From Halobacillus sp. A1 (GTDB lineage Bacteria > Bacillota > Bacilli > Bacillales > Halobacillaceae): 64,000 bases of DNA. A program made the position numbers and the translations under genes. The first letter of the stretch is position 1, and each line of letters begins with the position of its first letter. Below the pieces are notes generated by a model. That model was not told where the DNA came from. It worked only from the letters and a program-made list of their open reading frames with translations, and did no database searches. Positions 1 to 10,476 of this stretch are shown here, piece by piece. The stretch spans positions 1 through 64,000 of the forward strand of contig NZ_JAIZEN010000017.1 of assembly GCF_024189295.1 (NCBI RefSeq). The letters are read 5' to 3'.

Positions 1-97
1 TTCCTTTGTGTTTCCGTAAACATAATTTTAGACATGTCTCTAACCTCGCTCTTCATAGTTAATTTGATTATAAAGGGATATTCGAGGTCGTGAAACA

Positions 98-147
98 CAA
101 AAACCCCGAATAAGGGGCACTTTTTTAATCGTGTCCATTATTCGGGG
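98..147 (-). terminator. Rho-independent terminator overlapping the end of the LacI-family regulator gene
   Basis: On the minus strand a 10-bp stem (CCCCGAATAA at 138-147 pairing with TTATTCGGGG at 104-113) is followed directly by a run of five T. The stem straddles the stop codon at 125-127, so the last codons of the regulator form part of the hairpin. Confidence 0.8.
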
Positions 148-1192
148 GATAGTTCAACACTTCAGTTGGTGCTTCTTTTTCTTGTGTAGAAGAACGGTAT
201 TTGATATCAAATGGAACGATAATCCGCTTCGCAGGTTCTTCTTTGTTTTTCACTTTCTCAATCAAACATTTCGCTGCCTGACTGCCGAGCCCATGAATAT
301 GGATATCGACGGTGGTTAAAGGTGGGCGCGTGATTTCTGATAAGTATACGTTATTAAAACTTACGATCGAAATATCCTCAGGCACATGCATCCCCAATTC
401 TTCGAGCATGTTCACCACCCCGATACTCATCAAATCATCCGCTATGACAAGTCCCGTTGGCGGCTGAGGCAGAGAAAATAGTTCATGGACAGCTTGACGA
501 CCGCCTGATTTAAGAAATTCCGTATGAATCCGGTACTCGTCTAAATAAGGTAATCCAGCTTCTTCTAACGCTGATTCATATCCCTTCATCCGATCGATGG
601 TTACAATACGGTCCGTTGAGCCACCGATAAAAGCAATACATTCGTGCCCTATCTCAATGAGGTGATTCGTAATTTCTTTCCCAGCACGGACATTGTCGTT
701 ATCCACATGGGTGATCTCATCCACACGTTCTGAAGGTTTCCCCACAACGACAAACGGAAAATTCTGCTCGATCAGAAAGGCCATGATTGGATCATTCACT
801 TGAGAATATAGCAAGATAATGCCATCTGTTCGGTTGCTGTAGACCATTCGCTCGACCGCTTCTAACATTTGTTCATCTGTCTCTCCCGTACACAGCAAAA
901 TGGAATAGTCCAATTCATGAGCAACGGCACTGATTCCGCGCAGCACTTCTGGAAAGAAAGGATTTTGTAAAGCTTTATCAGCACTGGATGGCATGACAAC
1001 CCCAAGCGACTGTGTTGAGCGATTCGCTAAATTCCTCGCATTAGCGTTTGGATGGTATCCCATCTCCTTCATCGCTTTTTTCACCCGTTTCTTCGTTGCC
1101 GGACTGATCCTCGGGTGGTCCGCGATGACACGGGATACCGTCGATGGTGCCACTCCTGCTGCCTTTGCCACTTCCTTAATGGTCACTCCCAT
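125..1192 (-). CDS. mdxR: LacI/GalR-family transcriptional regulator of maltodextrin genes
   Basis: This 355-residue protein has the full LacI layout: an N-terminal helix-turn-helix (VTIKEVAKAAGVAPSTVSRV, residues 3-22) with the hinge helix near residue 50, then a periplasmic-binding-protein-like effector domain to about residue 340. Length is normal for the family. The ATG at 1192 has an AAGGTGAT ribosome site. It lies immediately downstream of the maltodextrin ABC genes on the same strand, as the maltose repressor does in several Bacillaceae. By inference it binds the two GTGCAACCGATTGTAC-type palindromes at 4934 and 5118, between the binding-protein gene and the amylase gene, and is released by maltodextrin. 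The effector itself cannot be read from the sequence. Confidence 0.85.
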   Translation of the reverse strand: MGVTIKEVAKAAGVAPSTVSRVIADHPRISPATKKRVKKAMKEMGYHPNANARNLANRSTQSLGVVMPSSADKALQNPFFPEVLRGISAVAHELDYSILLCTGETDEQMLEAVERMVYSNRTDGIILLYSQVNDPIMAFLIEQNFPFVVVGKPSERVDEITHVDNDNVRAGKEITNHLIEIGHECIAFIGGSTDRIVTIDRMKGYESALEEAGLPYLDEYRIHTEFLKSGGRQAVHELFSLPQPPTGLVIADDLMSIGVVNMLEELGMHVPEDISIVSFNNVYLSEITRPPLTTVDIHIHGLGSQAAKCLIEKVKNKEEPAKRIIVPFDIKYRSSTQEKEAPTEVLNYPPNNGHD

Positions 1193-1253
1193 ACGATCAC
1201 CTTCTATAATTTACTTCCTGTATTATACCATGTCGATGCCTTCATCAAATCAT

Positions 1254-1281
1254 AAAAAAGGAGAACCGAAGTATGCTTCTC
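1254..1281 (-). terminator. Terminator after the maltodextrin transporter operon
   Basis: A GAGAA/TTCTC hairpin (1261-1281) is followed on the minus strand by six T (1254-1259). It sits between the MalG-type permease gene and the regulator gene, so the regulator may be transcribed separately or by read-through. Confidence 0.6.
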
Positions 1282-1313
1282 CGCTTCTCCCTTTCATTCA
1301 TATGTCTTTCAGA

Positions 1314-2153
1314 TTATCCCTTCGTACCCCCTGCTGTCAAACCAGACACGAAATATTTCTGAAGAGATAAGAAAAGAAGTGAAATCGGTAACGCAATTAA
1401 TACAGAGCCTGCGGCAAAGAGTGTGAATTCATTTCCGAACTGGTCGGCGATGAGTTCATATAAACCAACCGCAAGTGTGAATTTCTCCTCAGTCCGAAGT
1501 AGAATTCGTGCCAAAATGAAATCCGTAAAAGGTGTGATGAATGTGAAAAGCGATATGACCGCAATCATCGGTTTAGCGAGAGGCATGACAATCTGCCAGA
1601 AAATTCGTAAGTTGCCTGCGCCATCCATACGTGCCGATTCATCTAACTCTTTCGGTATAGTATCCAAATATCCCTTCATCAAGTAGGTATTCATTGGAAT
1701 TGCTCCCCCTGTATAAACAAGAATCAAAGCCAGGTGTGTATCCAGTAGTCCTGTCAGATTGGCTAACGCATAAATCGCGATCAAAGCAGCAAAGTTCGGA
1801 ATCATCTGCAAGATCAAGAACGTCATCAACCCATTTTTACGTCCGACAAAACGAAACCTGGAAAAAGAGTAAGCGGTCATACATACGAGAGCCACGGAAA
1901 AAACCATCGTCAAAATACAAATTTTGATCGTGTTCCAGTACCAAATCAAATAATCACTTTGTTGCGGATCGAACAACTCTTTGTAATGCTTCAAGGTGGC
2001 GTCTTTCGGAATAATCGAAGAGCCGGATAAGCTGTTTCCCGGGTTGAACGATGACCCTACGATCCACAAGATCGGATATAAAATGATGACGATCATAGCC
2101 AAAATCACTGCGTACGAAAATGTCAGTTGTATAATACGGTTTTTATTTCTCAT
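1314..2153 (-). CDS. mdxG: Maltodextrin ABC transporter permease, MalG type
   Basis: This 279-residue inner-membrane permease has about six hydrophobic segments. The cytoplasmic EAA-type loop that contacts the ATPase is seen as ELDESARMDGAGNLRIFWQI around residues 167-186. Length and the C-terminal ending TAGGTKG match MalG/MdxG proteins (usually 275-280 residues). The start codon follows the stop of the MalF-type gene by one base, so the two are translated as a pair. No dedicated ATPase gene is present in this operon. Bacillus maltodextrin importers use the multi-sugar ATPase MsmX encoded elsewhere, and the same is likely here. Substrate assignment rests on the neighbouring neopullulanase and binding protein. 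Confidence 0.9.
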   Translation of the reverse strand: MRNKNRIIQLTFSYAVILAMIVIILYPILWIVGSSFNPGNSLSGSSIIPKDATLKHYKELFDPQQSDYLIWYWNTIKICILTMVFSVALVCMTAYSFSRFRFVGRKNGLMTFLILQMIPNFAALIAIYALANLTGLLDTHLALILVYTGGAIPMNTYLMKGYLDTIPKELDESARMDGAGNLRIFWQIVMPLAKPMIAVISLFTFITPFTDFILARILLRTEEKFTLAVGLYELIADQFGNEFTLFAAGSVLIALPISLLFLSLQKYFVSGLTAGGTKG

Positions 2154-2154
2154 A

Positions 2155-3450
2155 TTACATCATATCCTCTTCTTGGAATGATTTCGTTCTTCTGAATTGC
2201 CACAAGGCTACAGAAATGACGATCAAGGATAAGATCATCGTTATGGCTGCTGCTTTTCCATACTGGGCAGAAGTCATGGTCAAGCTGTAGATCCAGGAAA
2301 TCAAAATGTCCGTTCCTCCAGCATTTTGATCCGGTACAGCTGGCCCTCCCCCATTGAAAAGGAAGATAACGTTAAAGTTGTTGAAGTTAAACGTGTATTG
2401 AGTGATCAGTATCGGAGCTGTTGCATAAAGAACCAACGGCAATGTGATACCCCTGAATTTTTGGAAAATCGAAGCTCCATCCACATCTGCTGCCTCGTAC
2501 AATTCGTTCGGTATAGACTGGAGCACACCAGTGACCATCGCAAAAATGAACGGGAAACCGAGCCATGTCTGGATCAGAATCAGCGCGATTTTTGTGTAAG
2601 TCGGGTTTGTCAGCCATGGAATATCCCCAAGCCCAAAGACAGCAAGGATATCACGGTTGATGGTTCCGAACGTTTCATTAAACATCCCTGCAAAGACGAG
2701 AATCGATACGAAAGCAGGCACTGCCCAAGGAAGAATGAAAATCGTACGGATTGTCTTTTGAAGAATGATTCCTTTTTGGTTCATCAGTACAGCAAGGAAA
2801 ATACCGAGCGCAATTTGCAAAGTAGTCGCACCGAACGTCCAAATGATCGTCCAAGCCAACACACTGAAGAATGTTTCACGCCAGATCGGAATTTGGAAAA
2901 TATCGATGAAGTTTTGAATACCCACCCAATCCACAAGGCTCGCTGGAGGCGAGTGGTACAAGTCATAGTTTGTAAAAGAAAGTAAGATAACGAACAAAAT
3001 CGGAAAAATAACAACGAACACGAGCAGTAAAAAGCCAGGGGTCATCATCAAATAAGGGAAACCGCCGCCGATTAGGTTCTGATATTGTGCTCGAATCGAG
3101 TTAGGCGCTTCATTGAAATCCCTTTGTTTTCCCACTTTAAAAGCATCCCTTAAATTAAAACCATAGAAAGCTGCACCGAGGATGGTAATGATCAAAGTCA
3201 AGATCCCCTCTACAAGCAAAACGATGGAATGGTCGTATGTGGGATCGGTTCCAAGCGTAAACAGACCCCAAAATCCAAATTGCAGCAAATCGGAAAAAGC
3301 AATGAAAAAAGAGGCTATTAAAATGAAAAAACCGGCACCTTTCAGCCACTGCTTATTATAAAATTGACCTAAACCCGGAATGACTGAGAGCGCTAATGCA
3401 ATCTTTCGGTGGTTGGTAGTTGGTTGTCGTTCTTGCTCCCCCATGTTCAA
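2155..3450 (-). CDS. mdxF: Maltodextrin ABC transporter permease, MalF type
   Basis: This 431-residue permease pairs with the MalG-type subunit to form the membrane channel. Its N-terminal ~130 residues add extra transmembrane segments (LALSVIPGLGQFYNKQWLKG near residue 16) before the core permease, as in Bacillus MdxF (about 435 residues) rather than the shorter LacF-type proteins. An EAA-loop sequence, ELYEAADVDGASIFQKFRGI, lies around residues 319-338. The gene follows the binding-protein gene with a 141-bp gap that holds a stem-loop, and it overlaps the translational unit of the MalG-type gene. Either ATG at codons 1 or 3 could be the start; the longer form is given. Confidence 0.9.
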   Translation of the reverse strand: MNMGEQERQPTTNHRKIALALSVIPGLGQFYNKQWLKGAGFFILIASFFIAFSDLLQFGFWGLFTLGTDPTYDHSIVLLVEGILTLIITILGAAFYGFNLRDAFKVGKQRDFNEAPNSIRAQYQNLIGGGFPYLMMTPGFLLLVFVVIFPILFVILLSFTNYDLYHSPPASLVDWVGIQNFIDIFQIPIWRETFFSVLAWTIIWTFGATTLQIALGIFLAVLMNQKGIILQKTIRTIFILPWAVPAFVSILVFAGMFNETFGTINRDILAVFGLGDIPWLTNPTYTKIALILIQTWLGFPFIFAMVTGVLQSIPNELYEAADVDGASIFQKFRGITLPLVLYATAPILITQYTFNFNNFNVIFLFNGGGPAVPDQNAGGTDILISWIYSLTMTSAQYGKAAAITMILSLIVISVALWQFRRTKSFQEEDMM

Positions 3451-3550
3451 TCTCCTTCCTATATGTACCTAGTCAAAAGTGTCAGAATGTCATTCAATGA
3501 ACGCATATGCTTCACACTTTAGTCATTTTTTCAATTATGTACTTTAATAA

Positions 3551-3583
3551 GGAGAGCAGCACCCGAATGCCGGGAACTGCTCT
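3551..3583 (-). terminator. Stem-loop between binding-protein gene and permease genes (attenuating hairpin)
   Basis: AGAGCAG (3553-3559) pairs with CTGCTCT (3577-3583), with an inner CCCG/CGGG stem. The T-tract on the minus strand is weak (TTATTAAAG). Such hairpins after a solute-binding-protein gene usually cut down read-through into the permeases or protect the upstream mRNA, giving excess binding protein. That role is inferred. Confidence 0.55.
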
Positions 3584-3591
3584 GCCTTCAA

Positions 3592-4887
3592 TTAATTCCC
3601 TGAATGGTTGGATTCAATTTGTTGTTCTATTGTTTCTTGTGCATCATTCAGAGCATCTTCTGGTTCTGACTTACCTGTTGCAATAACTTGCAACGCTTGT
3701 GCCATCGGCTCCCAAACTTCTCCCATTTCTGGAATGTTCGGCATTGGAACAGCGCGCTCAGATTGGACAGCTACTGCACGTGCTCTTTCGTTATCAGCAA
3801 TGATCGGATCTTCAATCAATGCAGTTACTGGTGGAATTTCATTTGTTTCTTCATAACGAATCTTGGCATTTTCTTCGTTTGTGATCCACGTCATCAATTC
3901 AGTCGCCCACTCTTTGTTTTCAGAAGCAGAAGACAAGTGCCAGCCTTTCACTCCAACAAAGGTCTGTGGATACTCTCCATTAGGTAATTTAGGAAGTGGA
4001 GCAGCCCCATAGTCGATTCCCGCTTCGTTCAGCGCCTGGTAAGCCCAGGGACCATCCATCATAGAAGCAACATTTCCATCTTCGAAAAGTCCATCTTTAG
4101 CAGATCCACCGCTTTCGCCGACGATGCCGGATGGGAATACTTCCTCATACCATTGTTGAATGTATTCAGCCCCTTCAATAGAACCTTCATTGTTCAACCC
4201 TAGATCCTGAGGATTTAAAGCCCCTTCTTCTTCAGCGAAAACATAACCGCCATATCCAGCCATAATCGAATTTCCAAAGTAGAAGTTATCCCAAAGAGCA
4301 AGGAATCCATATTGGTCACCATCATTAAATTCTTTTGTAAACTCGAACAATTCATCGAAATCTTCGGGCACCTCATCCATATGTTCTTTGTTGTAAATGA
4401 AAACAGGCGTCTCTGTTGATTTAGGCAAACCATAAAGCTCTCCTTCATACGTTTGCGCTTGAATAGATGCTTCTGTATAAATATCTGTGACAGAACTATC
4501 TACATCAATTGGAGATAGCAGACCTTCAATAGCAAATTGACCGATTTGGTCATGTGGCAAAGTCAGAATGTCCGGGCCTGTCCCAGCAGGTCCATCTAAA
4601 CGGAGCTGCTCTCCCATTTTCGTTGACATATCCAATTCTTTAAATTCGACTTCAATACCGTGCTCTTCTTCAAAGCTTTCAATTGCAGGCTCAAGACCCA
4701 CAGCTTTATCTTTGTCTTCCCAGATGACTAGTTTCTCAGGCTTCTCAGGCATTCCGTCTTCAGATGACTCAGAAGAATCCCCTTCACTGTCTCCTCCTGT
4801 GCTTTCTTCTTCACGATCCGGCGAACAAGCCGCCAGCATCGCAACGGTAAGAAAAGCGATAAACAATAGACTCAACCACTTTTTCAT
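3592..4887 (-). CDS. mdxE: Maltodextrin-binding lipoprotein, MalE type
   Basis: This 431-residue extracellular solute-binding protein family 1 member has a lipoprotein signal ending in the lipobox LAAC (Cys21), then an acidic Ser/Glu/Asp-rich linker (residues 22-50). The MalE-like body contains DILTLPHDQIGQFAIEGLL and a C-terminal half with MDGPWAYQALNEAGIDYGAA. It would be anchored to the outer face of the membrane and deliver maltodextrins to the MalF/MalG channel. It is the promoter-proximal gene of the operon, and the upstream region carries a LacI-type operator and a cre-like site. The strongly acidic surface fits a salt-tolerant host. Assignment to maltodextrin rather than another sugar depends on the divergent neopullulanase. 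Confidence 0.9.
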   Translation of the reverse strand: MKKWLSLLFIAFLTVAMLAACSPDREEESTGGDSEGDSSESSEDGMPEKPEKLVIWEDKDKAVGLEPAIESFEEEHGIEVEFKELDMSTKMGEQLRLDGPAGTGPDILTLPHDQIGQFAIEGLLSPIDVDSSVTDIYTEASIQAQTYEGELYGLPKSTETPVFIYNKEHMDEVPEDFDELFEFTKEFNDGDQYGFLALWDNFYFGNSIMAGYGGYVFAEEEGALNPQDLGLNNEGSIEGAEYIQQWYEEVFPSGIVGESGGSAKDGLFEDGNVASMMDGPWAYQALNEAGIDYGAAPLPKLPNGEYPQTFVGVKGWHLSSASENKEWATELMTWITNEENAKIRYEETNEIPPVTALIEDPIIADNERARAVAVQSERAVPMPNIPEMGEVWEPMAQALQVIATGKSEPEDALNDAQETIEQQIESNHSGN

Positions 4888-4933
4888 ACTCCATCTCCCC
4901 CTAATAGTTTCCTAGGACGTGCCATGCAATCTA

Positions 4934-4949
4934 GTGAAACCGATTGCAC
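4934..4949. promoter_or_regulatory. LacI-type operator upstream of the binding-protein gene
   Basis: GTGAAACCGATTGCAC is a near-palindrome with the central CG expected of LacI-family operators. It shares the core AACCGATTG with the second site at 5118-5133 on the other side of the divergent intergenic region. The distance to the minus-strand start codon (about 50 bp) suits repression of the transporter operon. Confidence 0.65.
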
Positions 4950-4986
4950 ACATCTTGACTCTAATTATACAAATCACCCAATATAA

Positions 4987-5000
4987 TGCAAGCGTTTTCT
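4987..5000 (+). promoter_or_regulatory. Candidate CcpA cre site
   Basis: TGCAAGCGTTTTCT agrees with the Bacillus cre consensus TGWAANCGNTNWCA except at the third and last positions. It sits between the divergent maltodextrin operon and the amylase gene, where carbon catabolite repression is expected. Confidence 0.5.
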
Positions 5001-5117
5001 TAAATTTTATTTGAATTTATGGTAAATTATAGTTAACTCTTTCATGTATTCATTGACTTACAGAGTTATAATCTATATTTTTATGTTAGTGTAAACTAAA
5101 CTTTTATATAACTATTT

Positions 5118-5133
5118 GTGCAACCGATTGTAC
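5118..5133. promoter_or_regulatory. LacI-type operator upstream of the neopullulanase gene
   Basis: GTGCAACCGATTGTAC is a clear palindrome (GTRCAA...TTGYAC) with a central CCGA. It lies 17 bp before the amylase ATG and just ahead of its ribosome site, so a bound repressor would block transcript elongation or initiation. Confidence 0.7.
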
Positions 5134-5144
5134 AGAAAGGATGA

Positions 5145-6890
<1,746 letters not shown>

Positions 6891-7045
6891 TGTACGTCTA
6901 TTAAACACGTAACAAATAAGTGAATTTTTGGTTCAAATGGTATAATACCTTGAAGTTGAGTCTTCCAATATCCTGGTTCTATCCAATAACATTTCTGGAG
7001 ATAGCAAAAGGTAAGCTACCAACGTAAGTTTGCCTTAAAATGAAA

Positions 7046-7082
7046 AGCCTCTTAAAAGTTCACACTGAACTTTTAAGAGGCT
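7046..7082. terminator. Bidirectional terminator between the amylase and RpiR-regulator genes
   Basis: AGCCTCTTAAAAGTT and its complement form a 15-17 bp stem with a tiny loop, flanked by A/T runs on both sides. It can end transcripts of the plus-strand amylase gene and the converging minus-strand regulator gene. The 150 bp before it hold only a partial match to the window's short repeat (GAGTCTTCC at 6959). Confidence 0.75.
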
Positions 7083-7186
7083 GTTTAAAAATTATAATAA
7101 TTTTCTGTACAAACCCTCTTTATCAACCCTCAGTTAAACTTAGTACACACTTGATTACTGACTCCCTATCAAATATCAGTAAATTA

Positions 7187-8038
7187 TCATTCTGAGAACA
7201 CATCAAAATGTCTCCAAATATCTTCCAACCCTTCTAATCTCCCGTGAACATCTTCTTGCTTTTCTCTACTAACAAAGGTTATTAAAGCGTTTATCAAACT
7301 CAAAGGGGCTACAAATGAGTCAATGAATGTTGGCATTTGACTCGTTGCCTTGAGCGGAACATCTGCGTGCGGAATAAGAGGTGACACCAAATTGTCTGTA
7401 ATGGCAATCGTCTTACCTCCTTTTTCTTTCATGTAGGAAAAAAGGTCAGTCGTACTTTTCGTATAGCGGGCAAAGCTGATACCTATAGTAACATCATCTT
7501 TATTTACCTTATAAAGTGAATCAGATGCGCTCTCAACTGAATGAAGCAGTTCCACATTATCTAATATCATAGATAAGTAATACTGAAGGAATACACCTAA
7601 CGACATCGCGCTGCGATTTGCAATAATATAGATCTTGTTGGCATTCAATATATAATTTACTGCTTTATGAAAGTCATCTAAATCCAGTTCTTCCATTGTT
7701 GCTTTGATATTTTCCATATCATCACGAAAAACTTCATCTACGCCCTTTTCTTTTTCGTCATAGACCTGTTTGGATATCTTCAGCCTCTCGGAAGTGGTTA
7801 ATTGGTGTTTTAGAGAGGCTTGAACTTCTTGTTGTAATTCCGTATAGCCGGTATATCCAAGAAAGGTTGCAAACCGCACAATGGTTGCTTCGCTTACCTC
7901 CGTAACTTTTGCCAGTTTTCCTACCGTTAGAAATGACACTGCATTTGGGTTTTCCAACATATATTTCGCTATCTTTAACTGTGACTTACTCATCTTTGCA
8001 GTTTTACCAGCAATATTATGGTAAACGTTTTCCATCAC
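7187..8038 (-). CDS. MurR/RpiR-family transcriptional regulator
   Basis: This 283-residue protein has the N-terminal RpiR helix-turn-helix domain (residues 1-78, with VGKLAKVTEVSEATIVRFAT as recognition region) and a C-terminal SIS sugar-isomerase-like domain (about 125-270) that normally binds a phosphosugar or related ligand. Length is typical. It begins 16 bp after the stop of the class III aminotransferase gene and is co-oriented, so it is likely co-transcribed with it and may control that operon. SIS-domain regulators usually respond to sugar or amino-sugar phosphates, which does not obviously suit an amino acid aminotransferase, so the ligand is left open. Confidence 0.85.
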   Translation of the reverse strand: MMENVYHNIAGKTAKMSKSQLKIAKYMLENPNAVSFLTVGKLAKVTEVSEATIVRFATFLGYTGYTELQQEVQASLKHQLTTSERLKISKQVYDEKEKGVDEVFRDDMENIKATMEELDLDDFHKAVNYILNANKIYIIANRSAMSLGVFLQYYLSMILDNVELLHSVESASDSLYKVNKDDVTIGISFARYTKSTTDLFSYMKEKGGKTIAITDNLVSPLIPHADVPLKATSQMPTFIDSFVAPLSLINALITFVSREKQEDVHGRLEGLEDIWRHFDVFSE

Positions 8039-8054
8039 TCAAACCCTTCCTCTG

Positions 8055-9440
8055 TTAAAATACCTGCGTTAATACCCGATCATAAGCGTCAAGGGTGCGG
8101 TTAATCTCCTTCTTACCATGAAGGGTAGAAAGACTATAGCGATTTAATGGTTTTGTATAAATCCCCTCACACAACAACCGAAAATCGATTTCTTTCCTTA
8201 TCCTAAAGTTCGATTGCTGCAGCTGTCGATAATTCAAAATACTGTCTTGCTCAGTTATGACTACGTTAAAGATGGAGCCCAAACCGATTGATTGCATGGC
8301 AACTCCACGCTTCGCAAACAACTTGTTAATTCCTTCTTTTAATTGATTAGTAATTGCAAACACATGATTGATTTCCTTTTCTAAGTGATTGATTGTTGCT
8401 AGTCCAGCAGCAAGAATTGATGGATGACCATTATATGTTCCACTATGAAATAATACTTCTTTCGCACTCGATTTTAAACTTTGACTCGAGTCGAACACAT
8501 CGGAAGAAGCTTTAGGTGAACTTACCATCATGACTTCTTTTTTGCCACCGATCATTCCTACCGGGAATCCCCCGCCAACCACTTTACCAAGAGCAGTAAT
8601 ATCCGGCTTTATCTTATAGAGCGACTGAGCACCGCCAAGACCCAGCCGAAATCCCGTTTTCACTTCATCAAAAATAAGCAGGATATCTAATTCTTCCGTC
8701 ACTTTCCGCAGCCCATCCATAAACGATTGTTCAGCAGGGATAAACCCACCTTGAACCGGCTCAAGTACAACGGCAGCGATTTCATCTCTTCTTTTTGACA
8801 AAATTTCAGCTGTTGCATCCAGGTCGTTAAATGGCAAAATTACTGTATGTTCCTGGTGGTAAGAGTCTACTCCACTAGATTCAATGACAGCATTCGGTTT
8901 ATGAGGAAGTCCGGCTTCGTCAATAGGGGGGTTTACGCTAAGTAGAACTTGATCATATCCACCATGATAGTGCCCTTCAAACTTAGCTATTTTGTTTTTC
9001 CCCGTGTAAGCATAGGCCATACGATTTGCCAGGAGAGTTGCTTCTGTACCTGAGTTCGTGTAACGAAGCAATTCCATACTTGGATACAATTCTTGAATTT
9101 TCTTCCCCATCTCTACTTCAAGTAAATGTGGGGTTCCAAATAAACTAGTACCCTCTTCTTCAATTTGGTTATGGATTGCCTTATTAATTTCAGGGTGTCC
9201 GTGTCCATGCATTAACGCACCATAAGAAAGAAGGTAATCAATATATTCGTTTCCATCAACATCATATAAATAAGCACCCTTACCTTTCTTCATAATAACA
9301 GGATAGGGATCAAATGACTTAATATTAGCAGTTACTCCACCAGGCATTATTTCTTTAGCCTGACTAAAAAAATCCTTAGAATCAGGGGTTATATCTAAGT
9401 AATTTTTTATAGCACGATTTAAACCGTCTTCTTTGTTCAT
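8055..9440 (-). CDS. Class III PLP-dependent aminotransferase, glutamate-1-semialdehyde-aminomutase-like
   Basis: This 461-residue fold-type I enzyme has GSA-aminomutase/omega-transaminase features: GTEATLLANRMAYAYTGK at the cofactor phosphate site, LLIFDEVKTGFRLG with the cofactor-contacting Asp, and ALGKVVGGGFPVGMIGG with the Schiff-base Lys. It is longer than HemL (about 430) and carries an insertion around DSSQSLKSSAKE, so it is probably not the tetrapyrrole enzyme. No hem genes are nearby. Its only partner is the RpiR regulator directly downstream. Function as an amino-sugar or beta-amino acid transaminase is possible, but the substrate is unknown. The start ATG has a reasonable AAGGAGCG site. 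Confidence 0.8.
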   Translation of the reverse strand: MNKEDGLNRAIKNYLDITPDSKDFFSQAKEIMPGGVTANIKSFDPYPVIMKKGKGAYLYDVDGNEYIDYLLSYGALMHGHGHPEINKAIHNQIEEEGTSLFGTPHLLEVEMGKKIQELYPSMELLRYTNSGTEATLLANRMAYAYTGKNKIAKFEGHYHGGYDQVLLSVNPPIDEAGLPHKPNAVIESSGVDSYHQEHTVILPFNDLDATAEILSKRRDEIAAVVLEPVQGGFIPAEQSFMDGLRKVTEELDILLIFDEVKTGFRLGLGGAQSLYKIKPDITALGKVVGGGFPVGMIGGKKEVMMVSSPKASSDVFDSSQSLKSSAKEVLFHSGTYNGHPSILAAGLATINHLEKEINHVFAITNQLKEGINKLFAKRGVAMQSIGLGSIFNVVITEQDSILNYRQLQQSNFRIRKEIDFRLLCEGIYTKPLNRYSLSTLHGKKEINRTLDAYDRVLTQVF

Positions 9441-9596
9441 AGATATTCGCTCCTTATGAAATTAATAATTCAAATTATAATTAAATATGAAATTTATGTT
9501 TCATTATAGACATGGAACTACTGTAAGTAAATAGTTTGAAAAAATTAGTTTTAACGAACCAATGTATTTGGATGACCAAGATCAAGTAACTGAAAC
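9441..9596. other. Promoter region of the aminotransferase operon
   Basis: This is AT-rich non-coding DNA between the aminotransferase start and an old gene fragment. No operator palindrome is recognised. The flanking stretch to 9860 holds only the fragment at 9597-9748 and the terminator at 9758-9795. Confidence 0.4.
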
Positions 9597-9748
9597 TAAG
9601 TTTTTCCTCTTCTGTATTGCTGATCTTTCACCAATCCATCTAAATAATCTTTTGTAACATATTTAATCCGTGAGTTCTCGACTTTTGAATAGGTTTCAGT
9701 AATGGATCTGAACTCTGAAGCGGTATACACACCTTCACTTTCGGACAA
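9597..9748 (-). pseudogene. C-terminal remnant of an unidentified gene
   Basis: An open frame of 50 codons without a usable start codon or ribosome site ends in TAG at 9597-9599. The translated piece reads like real protein (for example VYTASEFRSITETYSKVEN and IKYVTKDYLDGLVKD) with balanced composition. It directly follows a stop codon and a terminator hairpin. I do not recognise the family; the likeliest explanation is the tail of a deleted gene. Confidence 0.4.
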
Positions 9749-9757
9749 CTAATAAAA

Positions 9758-9795
9758 AACCCCTCTTAAGTTTAATGAACTCTTAAGAGGGGTTT
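9758..9795. terminator. Bidirectional terminator
   Basis: AACCCCTCTTAAG and CTTAAGAGGGGTT form a 13-bp stem (9758-9770 with 9782-9794), with a poly-A run before it and TTTT within and after the second arm. It would end the VOC-protein transcript coming from the right on the minus strand. Confidence 0.75.
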
Positions 9796-9860
9796 TGGAT
9801 TTAGACATAATAAATTCCACTATAGCAGGATTTAAAACATTACTTATAGCATACTTTTCA

Positions 9861-10385
9861 TTAATAAGCTCCTGCAGAATAGGTCAACTCATAGCTGTGG
9901 GTATAGATTTCAAATATATTTCCAAAAGGATCTTCGACATAGACCATTTTGAACGGTTTTTCATCCGGATAATACTCCCGAATAGGCATACGCTGTTTAC
10001 CACCGTATTCTTTGATCTTCTCTACAATTCCTTCGATGTCAGGATCTTGCACACAGAAGTGGAATATACCTGTTTTCCAATACTCAAAATTATTTTCGGG
10101 TTGTTCATTCTCAGGAAATTCAAAAAGTTCGATTCCTATTTTGTCCCCCGTTGATAAATGCGCGATTCTAAAACGTTCCCAATCATCTCCAAATACATCA
10201 CGGCACATTTGTCCAATTGGAGAATCGTCATTCTGCACTTCAGACGGTTCCATAATGACATACCACCCGAATACTTCCTTATAGAATTTTACAGCTCTTT
10301 CTAAATCAGGCACGGAAAGTCCGATATGTGAAAATGTTCTTGGATATGGCTGCATCTTGTATTCCTCCTGTTTATCTTTTGACAA
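9861..10385 (-). CDS. VOC-family (glyoxalase/bleomycin-resistance fold) protein
   Basis: This 174-residue protein contains paired beta-alpha-beta-beta-beta motifs of the vicinal oxygen chelate fold. It begins with FSHIGLSVPDLERAVKFYKE (metal-ligand His at the start of module 1), carries IFHFCVQDPDIEGIVEKIKE (His of module 2), and ends with VYVEDPFGNIFEIYTHSYE carrying the conserved Glu. Such proteins are metal-dependent dioxygenases, isomerases, lyases or thiol transferases, and the substrate cannot be named. It is divergent from an HxlR-type regulator gene 90 bp away, a common pairing in which the regulator senses a reactive electrophile or aromatic compound and controls the enzyme gene. Confidence 0.85.
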   Translation of the reverse strand: MSKDKQEEYKMQPYPRTFSHIGLSVPDLERAVKFYKEVFGWYVIMEPSEVQNDDSPIGQMCRDVFGDDWERFRIAHLSTGDKIGIELFEFPENEQPENNFEYWKTGIFHFCVQDPDIEGIVEKIKEYGGKQRMPIREYYPDEKPFKMVYVEDPFGNIFEIYTHSYELTYSAGAY

Positions 10386-10476
10386 TCCTTATTATAAATC
10401 CTTAAGATTTGATTATGTAAGAGCGCACTTTTTTGTGAGACACTAACTTAAAAGTAAGTAAGGAGTGAGTAAACGC

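Noticed and set aside
2326-2985. 219-codon plus-strand open frame
   Set aside because: It is antisense to the MalF-type permease. Composition is highly charged with odd residue use and there is no ribosome site.
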